The notes beneath the pieces are model-generated. The model saw only the letters and a program-made list of their open reading frames with translations, searched no databases and had not been told where the DNA came from. Shown here in pieces: positions 22,275 to 34,855 of a stretch of DNA of 64,000 nucleotides. The stretch comes from Biscogniauxia marginata (Eukaryota; Ascomycota; Sordariomycetes; Xylariales; Xylariaceae). The stretch spans positions 1 to 64,000 of the forward strand of contig MU404186.1 in NCBI GenBank assembly GCA_022695795.1. The letters are read 5' to 3'. Both the position numbers and the translations under genes were made by a program. Positions within the stretch are counted from its first letter, which is position 1, and the number at the start of each line of letters is the position of its first letter.

Positions 22275-25200
22275 CGATTTGAATTTAAGTAAAGTATGCT
22301 TATTTCGGAAGTTTTCTCCTTTTTCGACTAGTTTTAGTTGGATTTTTAAGTTTTTTTAATTAATTCGGGTTTTAATAATGAAACTTATTAAGTTTAGTTA
22401 TTAAGTTTTTTAAATATTTAAGTAGTTTTTACGTGTTTTTTAAGTAAATAACCTTTTTATTTAATAAAATATTATAATTAATTATTAACTTGTTTTAAAT
22501 TTAATATTTTTTTAATTTTATATTTATTAGGGTTTTTTTTTTAATTTTAGTTGTTTTTTAATAAGGCGTTTTTTAGTGTTAATTTTAAAAGTGAAATATG
22601 AAATATAAGATGTATTTTAAATCTCTTTAATAGCGAGAGTTTATAATTAACTTTTAAGATAATTTTTTTAACTTTATATGGTCTTAACTTTTTAAACTTA
22701 AGTTTTTTATTAAGCCGTTTTGTTTTAATTTAAGGCGTTTTTATTATTACGCCTTGTTATTAACGAAATAAGTAAATTATATCTTTTTTCTTAAGAATTA
22801 GTTCTTTAATTTTTTTTGTTATAATTCTTTTTATAGTTATTATTATATTACTTAGACTTTTAATGCTTTTATAAGTTTAATTAGTTGTTTTTAGATTTTT
22901 GCTTTTTAATTATATATTGTTTTATATAGTAATATTTTTATGTTTTTATTAATTAAAATGTTATATATTATTTGAGTTACTAATAATAATTTTATTTAAT
23001 TGTTTATTTCTTAGTTAATATAACTTCGTAAATATTATTTTATTATTTAGTTTAATTTTTTTGTTTGTTTATTTGTTTAGAGATAATACGTTATAAATAA
23101 CTTTTATTTAACTTTTATTCGTTTTATTAAATTAATTTAAAATTTTAACGTAAATAACTTATTTTTATTTAAAATAATATGTTTTAATAATTCGTATTTA
23201 TTAACGTATTTTTTTAAGAAATTAAAAACTAGTTATTTTGTTATATTTAACTTGTTAAACGGTAAAAAATAAGTATATTTCGTAAGTTTATTAACGATTA
23301 TTTATATATTATTATAAGGTATTTTTATAGTAAGATCTTTTGACTTAAGAAGTTTTATTATGAAATCCTATGTAATTATATACTATACTTTATTAGGTAT
23401 TTAAGTTAGTTATAATAGTTTATATAGTTTATATCGTGATGCTTTAATTTTATTATAAACGTTATAATTCTTTATAATTCTTTTAATTGTTTATCGTATC
23501 CTTAGAAAGTTAAATTCTTTTTAAAGTCGTTTTAACGTTTTAAAAATTCCTTGGTAATTATATAGGGGGTGTTTATAAAATTTCTTGACGAATTTGTTTT
23601 ATATTCGTTTTAATACGTAGATTTTTTTTTAATTATAATTTTCTTTAAAACGTTATTTTTAGTTTTTTATATTAATTTATATGTAAATTAATATAACTAA
23701 TTCGTTATTTTATTATTTAAATATTTAGATATTTCTTTTATTAATTTTTAATTTATAGTCTTTTTTTTTTACTAAGAAGATTTATTTAAATGTTTTTTTT
23801 AATATAATAAATCTTAAAATTAAAATTAAATAAGAAAATTATTTAACGTTTATGTTTTTAATTAAGCGTTTATGTTGTTATAAATTATGTAAAGTTTTTA
23901 TGATTTAAATAGATATTAATAGGTTCTTTAATTTCGCTAAGTCATGGTTTTTATTTTTTTAATGCTTTAATAATTATTAATAGTTCTTTATTATAGATTT
24001 AATAATTTAATTTAGCATTATATAGTGCTTTAAATAAGTACGCGACTAAGTATTATTTTTTATTGTTTTTTAGTTGCTTTAAAATTATTTCGATAGCGAA
24101 ATTTAAAGCGTTTATTTTTAATCGTTTCTTTTTATTTTCGTTTAAAAGTTTATATATAACCTCGTTAATTATTACTTTTTTTAATTACTAAAAAGCTTTT
24201 TTTGTTTTCGTTAAGGTAGTTAGTTTCGTTAATGGTTTAGTAATTCGCTTAAAATCTTGGATAAGTTATTTAACGTAGTTAATAAAGCCAAGAAATGCGC
24301 GTACGTTTATAACATTTTTAGGTTTTAACTAATCCTTAATTATTGTTATTTTTCTTTTTTAAATACGGATTTTTCTTGGACTTATTATAAACCTTAAATA
24401 ATCTAGTTTTTTAATATGTTATTTATTTTTAGTTAAATAAACGAGTAAGTTTATTTTCTTTAAAGCTTTTAACATTTATTTTTTATATTTTTTATATTCC
24501 TTTTCGCTTTTTAAGTAAATTAGTATATCGTTTAAATAAATAAATAAAAATTTATTTAAAAACTTGCGAAAAACCGTTATAATTATATGTTAAAATATAG
24601 TAGGTGCGTTAGTAAATCCAAATAGTATAACCTTGTATTTATAATATTTATATATTATTTGGAAAGCGGTGTATTATTTGTATTTTTTAGCTATTTTAAT
24701 TATATAATAACCGTTATAAAGGTTTAATACTATAAAGATTTAAGCTTTATTAATTTGTTTTTTTATAAGTTTTATTAGTAATAACGAGTATTTGTTTTTT
24801 TTATTAAAGTGTTAATAATTATTTATTTATTGTTATATTAAATTTCTTTTTTTATTAACATGTTACTTTTCGTTTTTATTGATTTTTAGTATTATAATTA
24901 CCGGGTATCTTAACGAGGATTTTAATTCTCGAATATATCTTTTGTTAAGATCTTTTTAAATTCTTTTTTATAATGCTTTTTATTTTTCTTAATTTATAAA
25001 ATACATTAAAAATAGTTTTAATTATTTTTTTCTTTAAAATAAATTTAATAAATTTATTAATTATGTTTTAGTAATTCTTTTTTTATTTTGTTTTTAAACA
25101 ATTTATAGAAACGGAGGTACTCGCGTAGTACTTTTTTCGTTAAATTTTTAGGCTTAGTTATTTGAATTATATAAGCGATATGTTTCGTCTTTATATTTAT

Positions 25201-27150
25201 TTTTCTAGAAGCACTTACGGTACTTATTTTATAACCCGTAGTAGTTAACTCCTTTTAATTTTAATTTTAATAAAGTGTATTTATCTCGAAATTAATTCGT
25301 AAATTACTTCTTTTAAGTTAATTCATTTTTAAAATTATATTATGACTTAATATATATATAATATTAAAAATGACTTACTCGAGATGTTTTTAAATAATTA
25401 CCGAGAAAAGAATTGTTTTTTTAGCATTTTATTATTCTCGTAATTAAATATATATTTTTTAAAGTTTCGTAATTAATATGAATTTTATTTATATATTTAT
25501 AATATATTGTCTTTCTAGGTTATCTTAATTAAAATATAGTTTTTATTTGCTTTTAAGTTTATAAGGGCTTTATACTCCTTTTTATTATACCTAATTTTAG
25601 TTATAATAATATTATCGAGTTTTAATTAGATTTCGTATAAGGATTTATTATTTATAGCTTCTCGTTGCCTTACTAGCAAAAGCCTTTATCGTTTTTTAGT
25701 TTTCCACGTTCATTTTTTTTAGGTTTCTTTAAGTTATTATAACCCGGATATCTTTCCATTTTTAGGTTTTTATAAAAGCGTGTTTTTAATAATCGTTATT
25801 TAAATAATAAAGAGTAAAAGGTTTATTCTTTATATAAAACCTTATATATTAAAACTTTAATTTTTTTTCGAGGGCTTTTTTATAACTTAAATTTATTTTT
25901 TTGTTAACTTAAAATCTTTTAAGGTTTTAAATTATTTTTAAATAAAAAGTATAATCTTCGGATTTACTTATTAAGAATAACTTAATATTTCTTTATAGGT
26001 TTATATAGATTTTTAAAAACTCTCCTTTTTTAAAAAAATATGTTTTAACGATTTATTTATAGCTTAGTTTAGTCGCATGTATTTTTATTTGTTGTTTTAT
26101 TAAATGCTTTCTTACGGAGTTAAATAAACCAGTGTTATATTTAGCTTGTTTTTCGAGTTAATATAAAAAATATAATCCTTTTTATAATTCTTATAATTCT
26201 TCTTTAATTTCGTTTTTTTCGAAACCCGTTTCGAGTAAATCGTGTATATTACACGGTATTAAGGTATAATATATATATTCTTTAATAATTACTTTATTGT
26301 TTCTTTCGGAACTTAAATAAAGATAATATATTTTAAAATAATATAACTATCGTGAGACGTTATCGCAAATATATTTATTTTCTTTTGTGTTATTACTTTC
26401 TAGTTCTTAAGAATAATAATTGGTTTTATCCTTAAAACTTCTATATATTTAATAAGCGTCGTTAATATAAAAGCTTTAATATAACGATATATATTCTTTT
26501 TCCGGTTATTTTTTCATTTTTAGCTTTGTTTTAAGTTTTTTACTTAATAGCTTATTAAGTTAATTAGCATTATTTAAGCTTTAATAAACATCGTAATTAT
26601 TATTTATATAAATTTTCTAATTTAAGTTATTATATTTACTTTTTTCTTAATATGTTTTGCATTTATCGTCGTTATAATAGCTTTAATATAACTTATTATA
26701 GTTTAACTTAATTTTTAAGTCGTATCTTAGTTTATAAGTATTGTACTTATATGGTAATTCGCTTTCGTTATATCTTTATTTAACTTGTTTTAACGTGAAG
26801 TACTTTAAATACGAATAATTATACTTTAAATAATCTTTATAATCGACTTAATAATATTTATAATTTCTTTTTATAAAAACCTCCTCGTTTTTCTTTACTT
26901 TAATAATAATAATAATAAACATTTAATTTAATTTTTTATTATTTTCAAAGTAAATCCTTGCTTTAAAGGTTTTTTTCTCAAGTTAAAAAATCCCTTTTAT
27001 TTTTAGTTTTTATTTCTTAAAGTTTTAGTACTTATTTTTATAATATCTTTTTTTTATAATTAAAACACTTAATAGTTAATTTATCTTTTTTTTTACTCCT
27101 TTTAAGTAACATTAATTTCAATAGAGTTTAACTTAGTTTTAGTGCTTTTC
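22275..27150 (-). pseudogene. gag-pol relic of element A, pol and end of gag
   Basis: RIP-degraded polyprotein region on the minus strand. Recognisable parts are the RT box YLND at 24538-24527 and the RNase H stretch near 24080-23980, which parallels the same stretch in element B near 31971-32080. The gag end breaks off at 27150, where element B inserted. The rest of gag continues at 34856. Frames carry very many TAA and TAG codons, so it is not translatable. Confidence 0.78.
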
Positions 27151-27657
27151 TGTTACAAACCAACAGGGGTTGGAAAGGTGGAGGGTCATGTGAACACGGG
27201 TCACGTGACATATGGTAGCATTCTCTATAGCTCTCATAGAGAATAAAAGAGAATGATTATATTCTCTATTACTCTCACAAAGAACGAGAGAGAATGGTTG
27301 TATTCTCTGTTGCTCTCACAGAGAGTGAGAGAGAATGATTATATTCTTTATTACCCTCACAAAGAATGAGAGAGAATGATTAAGGATATTAGGTATTATC
27401 CTAGAAAGAAATTTAGTATAAGAAGAATGAGATTTCTCTTGTTTCTAGTTATTTATTCTAGTTCCTTAGCTATTAATTTAAAACTATAATCACTCTTTAA
27501 TATTATAATAAGAGTACCTTAAAACCTCTTTAACGAACATAACATTTTAAATTAATTAAACCAATTTTAACCTATTATTACCTTTAAATCAAGAAAACCT
27601 AGTACGTACTTACTTATAAAGTTAATTAACTAGGAATATATAGGAAGGTTCGTTACA
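27151..27657 (+). repeat. 5' LTR of element B
   Basis: 507 bp from TGTTACAAACC to GTTCGTTACA. The first 270 bases are far less mutated than the other LTRs. They hold TCACGTGA at 27199-27206 and a 41-bp tandem array, which makes this LTR 123 bp longer than its partner. Confidence 0.9.
27248..27378 (+). repeat. 41-bp tandem array in LTR
   Basis: Three consecutive 41-bp units (27248-27288, 27289-27329 and 27330-27370), each starting AGAGAATG and containing CTCTCACA. A partial unit follows, and a degenerate partial one precedes. Units differ at a few sites, some of RIP type. The partner LTR at 34467 lacks the array. Confidence 0.88.
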
Positions 27658-27959
27658 TTTTAATAGCTCCTTAATTAGTGCTTAATATTAGTTCAAAAGG
27701 AGGGACTTTTAGTCAAATAAGTCTTAAGATAAGCATGCCTTTTAAAACTAGAAAATAACAAAAAAAGAAATAAATAAAAAAACAATAATTAATAAGCTTT
27801 TAAACGAAAGTTTTAAGTCCTTTTACGATATAATTAAAAAGTTTAAAGAAACCAACATAAGAGTTCATTATAATTATAGCTAAAAAAGAGTTATAAGAGG
27901 ACATCTCGAAAGCCTAGCAAGAAGAATCATCTAAAAAAAAGAAAAAGAGGAAGAAGAAA

Positions 27960-30900
27960 TACCTAAAAAAGAAAATAAATAAGCAAAACGACCCTTACCT
28001 TTTAAAGATAAGTAACCACCCTTAAACGATAATAACCCTAACAATTTAAACGACGAAAACAATATAATAACTCTTAATATAAAGGGTTTTAAACTAATTA
28101 CACTTAGTAAATATAATAAGTCAAGCGATTTAAAAGGATTTTTAATCCAAGCTAAAACCTATTTACGGTTTTATTATAAAACAATTACTATTAAGGAACA
28201 AAAGGTTTTTACGGTATTTTAGCTCCTCGTTAAAACCGCCTTAACCTGGTTTTAACTAATGTTAAAAGATTATTTAAAAAACAGATCAAACGCTTAGGAA
28301 AACACAAAAAAAGTCTTCAAGAATTATAAGAAGTTTAAAAAACAACTTAAATCTATATTTAACAATTTAATTCTTAAGTAATAAGCCGAAGCTCGACTTT
28401 ATAAACTATAATAAAATAAAAAGGCTTTAAATTACGCTATTAAGTTTAAAAAACTCGCAAGTTAATTATAACTACTTATTAGAAGCTTATATTACTTATT
28501 TTATTAAGGATTAAAAAACTATATAAAGAATAAGCTATATAAAATAAATCTATATAAAGAAAGGAACTTAAGAAAGTTTAATAACTACGTTATAATAGTA
28601 ATTACCATTAATAACGAGAATTTTAAACGGTACCTTAAAAAGAAAAAGACGGTATAACGAAGAAATAGCGATTAGTTAAAAGGAGGAAATCATAAAAGCG
28701 ATACCGGAACCAGGAAAGGCATTAAAACTAAGTTAAACCCTATTAAAATTAACGTTATTTAAAAGAAATAAAAAAAACGAGATAAATTAACTATTAAATG
28801 TTTTAACTATAAAAAGAAAAGACATTATAAGAACGAGTACCGAAGTCCTAAGAAACAGGAACCAAAAACAAGAGGGATTTCTTAACCCGAGAAAAGAGTC
28901 GCCGAGGTAAAGGTTTAATTCGAAAATAACGAAAAAATAAACCAAGTATTTACTATTAATATTATTAAGGTAAAAAAGATTAAGGAAACCTTTATAAAAG
29001 GAGTTTATAAATCTTATTAAATTAACCGTAAAGACTGTTTAAAGGATGACCACTCGTATTTAGGATATCTTACACTAAAATAAGCTAAACAAAGATATGA
29101 CGAAGGCGAACTACTATACGTGTGTGATAATTACAAGCTAGGATATAACTTAAGAATTAAGTTAAACTATAGTGATTTATATTAAAGCCATTATAAAAAC
29201 GACAAATATGAAACCTATTAAAGAAAAAGCTAATATAATAACCTAAATTAAAGGTTTTATATAAATAATAATTATAATGTTTATTAGAGCTTAAAGGAAC
29301 ATATATCGTTATATTAAAGCTTTTATACTAATAATACTTATTAAGTACATAAAAGTTTTAAAGATAAAACTAGTTATTATTCTTAAAAACTAGAAAGTAA
29401 TAACACGGAAAAAAATAAATGTATTTGCGATAACACCCCACGTTGGCCACATTTTCCTTAAATATATTATTTTCACCTCGATTCCGAAAAAAATAACGAA
29501 GTAATTACTAAGGGTTATATATGTTATATCTCGGTATTATGCGATATATATAACTTACTTAAAGCAGGTTTCGAAGAAGACGAGATTAAGGAAGAATTAT
29601 AGGAATTATAAAAAGAACTACATCTTTTATAATGGCTCGAAAAACGAACTAAATACGATACTAGTTTATTTAGCTTTATAAGGAAACACTTAATAAAGTA
29701 ACAAGTAAAAATACGTGTAATTAAACGGGGTTATAAACGAATCATTAAAACATACCTTAAAAAAAAAGAAAAACTTCTAGAAATTAATATAAACTTAAAA
29801 AGAAATATCGAGATACCTCTAATAAATAAACTTAATAATTATTCATTTTATTTAAGGATAATTTAGAACTTTAAAAAATTCCGAGTTAATAAAATAGACT
29901 TAAGCTACAAAAAGGCTCTCGAAAAAGAATTAAAGTTTTAATATGTAAGGTTTTATATAAAAGATAAACCTTTCACCCCTTACTATGTAAAGGGTAATTA
30001 AAGAGACTGTTTAAATAATAATTACTGGAAACACGCTTTTATAAAAGCCTAAAAATAAAAGGAGAAAGGACGTAGAAAACCAAAAAACGGCAAAAGCTCT
30101 CGCTAGTAAGGCAGCGAGAAGCCATAAATAACAAGTCCTTATATGAAGTCTAATCGGGACTTAATAACATTATTATAACTAGAGTTAAGTATAATAAAAG
30201 GAAGTATAAAGCCCTAATAAATTTAGGAGCAAATAAAAGTTATATTTTAATAAAGGTAGCTTAAAAAAATAAAATACTATAAATATATAAATAAAATCTA
30301 TATAAGCTATAAAACTTTAAAGAAAGTATATTTAGTTATAAGAATAATAAGGTGTTAAAAGAAATAATTCCTTTCTTAGTAACTATTTAAAGGCATTTTA
30401 AATAAGTTATCCTTAACATTATACACATATTAAATCACAATATAATCTTGGGAATGAATTGGCTTAAAAAAAGTAATCTACAAATAAATTTCGAGATAAA
30501 CACGCTTTATTAAAATTAAAAATAGGAGGAGTTAACCATTACAAGTTACGAGATAAGTACCGTAAATAACTCTAAAGAAACGGATATAAAAACGAAATAT
30601 ATCGCTTATATAATTTAAGTAACTAAGCTTAAAGATTTAACGAAAAAAGTATCGCGCGAGTACCTCCGTTTCTATAAATTATTTAAAAATAAAACAAAAA
30701 AAGAATTACTAGAATATAGCTAATAAGATCACTAAATTCACTTTAAAAAAGGAAAATAATTAAAATTATTCTTAATATATTTTATAAATCAAGAAAAATA
30801 AAGAGCACTATAAAAGGGAATTTAAGAGGATCTAAATAAGGGATATATTCGAGAGTTAAAATCCTTATTAAAATACTTAGTAATCATGTTGGTAGGTGTA

Positions 30901-33760
30901 CGTACGTATGGAAAGCAAATAACAATAAACGATATGAAAGATAAGGGTGAGACTGGTGTAATATTAATGTCTAAGGAAGGAAAAGTCTACCTGAGTTGTG
31001 CTGCTGGAAGCAGCCTATTTATACCTAACAAATGTACTTGTTTCCGTGTGGGGACCCAGCCCTTGTCTGATAACCAACCATTAAATCATGGTACTTAAAG
31101 TTAATAAAAACGGGAAATAACGTGTCGATAAAGAAAGAAACCTAGTGTAATGATAAGTAATTAATTACTAACACCTCAATAAAATAACCAAAAAAAACGA
31201 ATACTTATTACCACTAATAAAACTCATAAAAAAACAAATTAATAAGGCTTAAATCTTTATAGTATTAAACTTTCGCGATAAATACTATATAATTAAAATA
31301 ACTAAAGAACATAAATAATATACAGCTTTTTAAATAATATATAGATATTATAAATATAAAGTTATGCTATTTAGACTTATTAACACACCCGCTACATTTT
31401 AATATATAATTATAATAGTTCTTCGCAAGTTTCTAGACAAATTTGTATTTATTTACCTAAATAATATATTAATTTACTCAAAAAACGAGAAAAAGCATAA
31501 AGAACATATAAAGCAAGTATTAAAAGCCTTAAAAAAAGCGAATCTACTTATTTATCCGACCAAAAATAAATAGCATATCAAAAAACTAGATTATTTAAGG
31601 TTTATAATAAATCTAGAAGAAATCCACATTTAAAAAAGAAAAATAATAATAGTTAAGAATTAATTAGAACCTAGAAATGTCACAAATATACACGCATTTC
31701 TTAGCTTTATTAATTATATTAAATAACTCATTAAAGATTTTGGGCGTATTACTAAACTATTAACGAAACTAATTACCCTAGTAAAAACAAGAAAGGCTTT
31801 CCATTTCATTAAAAAAGCCAAACAAGCTTTTTAGTAACTAAAAAAAGTTATAACTAATAAAGTTATATATAAACTTCTAAACGAAAATAAAAAGAAATGA
31901 CTAAGGATAAACGCCTTAAATTTCGCTATTAAAGTAGTCCTAAAACAGTTAAAAGATAATAAGAAATAGTACCTAGTCGCGTACCTATCTAAAGCACTAC
32001 ATAGTACTAAACTAAACTATTAAATTTACAACAAGGAATTATTAACAGTTATTAAAGCACTAAAAAAATGGGAACCATAGCTTAGCAAAACTAAAAAACC
32101 TATCGACATTTACTTAAACCATAAAAACCTTACACGATTCATAACAATATAAACGCTTAATTAAAAACATAAGTGTTAAATAATCTTCTTATCCAAATTC
32201 AATTTTAAAATCTAGTATATCAAGAGAAAAGAAAATATTTAAATAAATCTTCTTAGTAAAAAAGGAGATTATAAATTAAAAATCAACAAAAAAGATATCT
32301 AGATGTTTAAATAACAAAATAATAAATTGGTTATATTAGCTTACATGCAAATTAAAATAGGAGACTAGAAATAACAGTTTAAAAAAAATTATAGTTAAAA
32401 GGAAAAATAATTACAATTTTAATAAGGATTTAACAACGAACTTCTTTCGTACAAGGAAAAGGTATACATATTAAAATAAGTACAGGACAAATTCGTCAAA
32501 GAATTTCATAAATATCCTTTATACGGCTATTAAGGGATTTTCAAAACAATAAAACGACTTCAAAAAGAATTCGACTTTCTAGGAATATAATAAATAATTA
32601 AAAGAATTATAAAGAATTATAACATATATAATAAGGCTAAAACATCACGACATAAACTATATAAATTATTACAATTAACCTAAATACTTAACAAAGCATA
32701 AAATATAATTATATAAGACTTCGTAATAAAACTTCCAGAGTTAAAGGATCCTACCATAGGAGTACACTATAATAGTATATAGGTAATCATTAATAAACTC
32801 ACGAAATACGCTTACTTCTTACTATTTAACGAATCGAGCACAATAAAACAATTAGCTTTTAACTTCTTGAGAAAATACGTTAACAAACATGGGCTACTAA
32901 AACATATTATTTCAAATAAAAACAAGTTATTTACGTTAAAATTTTGGACTAGCTTAATAAAACGAATAAAAGTCAAACAAAAGTTATTCATAACATATCA
33001 CCCCTAAATAAACGAGCAAATAAAAAAATTAAACCAAATAATAAAACAATATTTATAAAGCTATATTAACTAGGAAATAAATAACTAAATAAAGTTATTA
33101 TTAATAACCTAAATAGTATATAACACTTCAATTAACGAAGATATAAAGATATCACCACACGAGGCAGTATACAAGCAAAAAGCGGAAATTCAAAGACAAC
33201 TAATTAAACTTATAAAAGTATTAAGAGTCGAAACAAAAGCCTTAAAAGCAAAAATACTATTCGAAAAAATTTAGGTAATATAATAACAGCTATAAAAAGA
33301 ATTATAATTCATTTAAAACAAAATAATAAAGTACTATAATAAAAAAAGAATTAAAGGACTAATTCTTAAGAAAAAAGACATGATTTACTTGCTCCGCTAA
33401 CGATAAGGCGTAATATTAAAAACACCCTAAATTAAAATAAAGCGACTTAACAAAAAACTTAAATTCAAGAAATTGGGATTATATAAAATTAAAAAGGTTA
33501 TTTCAAAAATTAATTATAAACTAGTATTATTAAAAGGATTTAAAATATATTTTATATTTCATGTTTTACTTTTAAAATTAACATTAAATAACGTCATACT
33601 AGAAAATCAATTAAAATTTAAGGAAAACCTTAATAAGTACGAAGTAAAAAAGATATTAAATTTAAAATAAATCGAAAGTTAATTATAGTATTTTGTTAAA
33701 TAAAAGGGTTATTCACTAGAAAAAAACATTTAAAAACCACTTAAGTATTTAAAGAATTTG
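27960..33760 (+). pseudogene. gag-pol relic of element B with chromodomain
   Basis: Polyprotein region destroyed by stops and missense changes. The zinc knuckle at 28799-28840 keeps the C-x2-C-x4-H-x4-C spacing, but two Cys codons now read Tyr (TAT, TAC). The protease box near 30211 reads ALINLGA, with the catalytic Asp codon changed to Asn. The RT box at 31454-31465 reads YLNN, where YLDD is usual. Integrase shows DFVIKLP near 32720 and YHP near 32995-33003. The longest surviving open stretch (33473-33670) covers the end of integrase and the start of a chromodomain (KYEVKKILN). That domain is known from chromoviruses, where it targets integration to heterochromatin. All losses noted are G-to-A or C-to-T. 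Confidence 0.85.
30887..31083. mobile_element. 197-bp TGTTGG insertion, barely RIP-mutated
   Basis: Interrupts the pol relic of element B. The empty-site sequence is evident from pol homology on either side. It starts TGTTGGTAGG, ends CCAACCATTA, and is flanked by the 5-bp direct repeat AATCA at 30882-30886 and 31084-31088. G+C is clearly higher than in the surrounding DNA, and a TATA-like CTATTTATACC lies near 31013-31023. A 5-bp duplication and a TG start suggest a solo LTR of a short-LTR (perhaps Ty1/copia-like) or TRIM element. The TA end is unusual. A related, degraded copy is at 45412-45611. The small open frame across it is fortuitous. Confidence 0.82.
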
Positions 33761-34466
33761 ATAAATAAACTTAAAAACTTTTATCGCTAAAACCTAGATC
33801 GCTTAGGGGAATTTGAGAACCCGGTTCGTGACTTAGTTGGGACTAGTTAAAGGAGGGGAAAACCCTTGAAACAAGCACGCTTTACTTAAATTCAAGCTAA
33901 CATAATGATTTTTTTATATGTTACTATTCTTTATTAAGACGTTATTACTTTGCCTTAAAAAGTTCTTGCTTCTTTAACTCATTTAAGTTTTTGAGTTTAC
34001 GCTAAATAAATTTTATTCCTCGTTTACGAAGAAACTTAAATTGTCGATTTAAGCGGGATATACGAGCTAAAAACTCTTAAAAGCTTTGAAAAATACGTCG
34101 GTGTTTTTTAAAGGCCGTATATTTTTCCTTATTAACGCGTAGTTTTTTTAAACGAATGTTTTTTAAGGAATTAAAAGAAATGCGATTTTCGTTATATTAA
34201 AAAATATTTGCTTTAATATAGTTTTAACACTTTTTACGACTTTTTAATATTTTGTAAGTAAGGCCCCGATCGAAATAACGAAAACACGGTATAACTTTGA
34301 AACTAAACTCGGTAATTGCGGAAACTAGCTCACGACAATATTTAATAGAACTTTTCTTCGAATTTAATCGAGAATGTTTAGTTATTTTACTTAAAAACAT
34401 GATAAAAAATAATAAGTATTAACTTAAAGCGTTTTAAGAATAAAACAAATTAAAAAAGAGAAATAG

Positions 34467-34850
34467 TGTTACGAATTAATAGGGGTTAAAAAGGTAAAGA
34501 GTTATATAAACACAGGTCACGTGACATATAATAGCATTTTTTATGGCTTTTATAAAGAATAAGAGAAAATAATTAAGAATGTTAAGCATTATCTTAAAAA
34601 GAAATTTAATATAAAAAGAATAAGATTTCTCTTGTTTTTAGTTATTTATTCTAATTCTTTAGCTATTAATTTAAGACTATAGTCACTTTTTAATATTATA
34701 ATGAAAGTACCTTGAAACCTTTTTAACGAATATAACATTTTAAATCAATTAAACTAATCTTAATCCATTATTACCTTTAAATCAAGAAAACCTAATACGT
34801 ACTTACCTGTGAAGTCAGCTAACTAGGAACACACAGGGAGGTTCGTTACA
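34467..34850 (+). repeat. 3' LTR of element B
   Basis: 384 bp from TGTTACGAATT to GTTCGTTACA. Much more AT-shifted than its partner at 27151 in the first half, but still keeping GGTCACGTGACATAT near 34517-34531. It lacks the 41-bp tandem array. Confidence 0.9.
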
Positions 34851-34855
34851 TTTTC

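Larger units (their letters stand above)
27151..34850 (+). mobile_element. Ty3/Gypsy LTR retrotransposon B (chromovirus type), nested in A
   Basis: A complete 7.7-kb element bounded by the 5-bp direct repeat TTTTC at 27146-27150 and 34851-34855. LTRs are 27151-27657 and 34467-34850, both TG...CA. The internal order read on the plus strand is gag with a CCHC zinc-knuckle relic (28799-28840), protease box near 30211-30246, RT box at 31454-31465, RNase H near 31970-32080, integrase near 32440-33070, and a chromodomain near 33637-33760. It lies in opposite orientation to its host, element A. A later 197-bp insertion sits in pol at 30887-31083. Confidence 0.92.

Noticed and set aside
27225..27380. 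CRISPR-like regular repeats
   Set aside because: Units are contiguous 41-mers without spacers inside an LTR of a fungal retrotransposon.
30886..31098. 70-residue open frame on the plus strand in the RIP block
   Set aside because: It coincides almost exactly with the 197-bp insertion, starts at the insertion junction and has no domain. It is open only because this segment is not RIP-mutated.
33473..33670. 65-residue open frame as a possible small gene
   Set aside because: It is the surviving piece of integrase C-terminus and chromodomain of element B, in register with a polyprotein broken on both sides.
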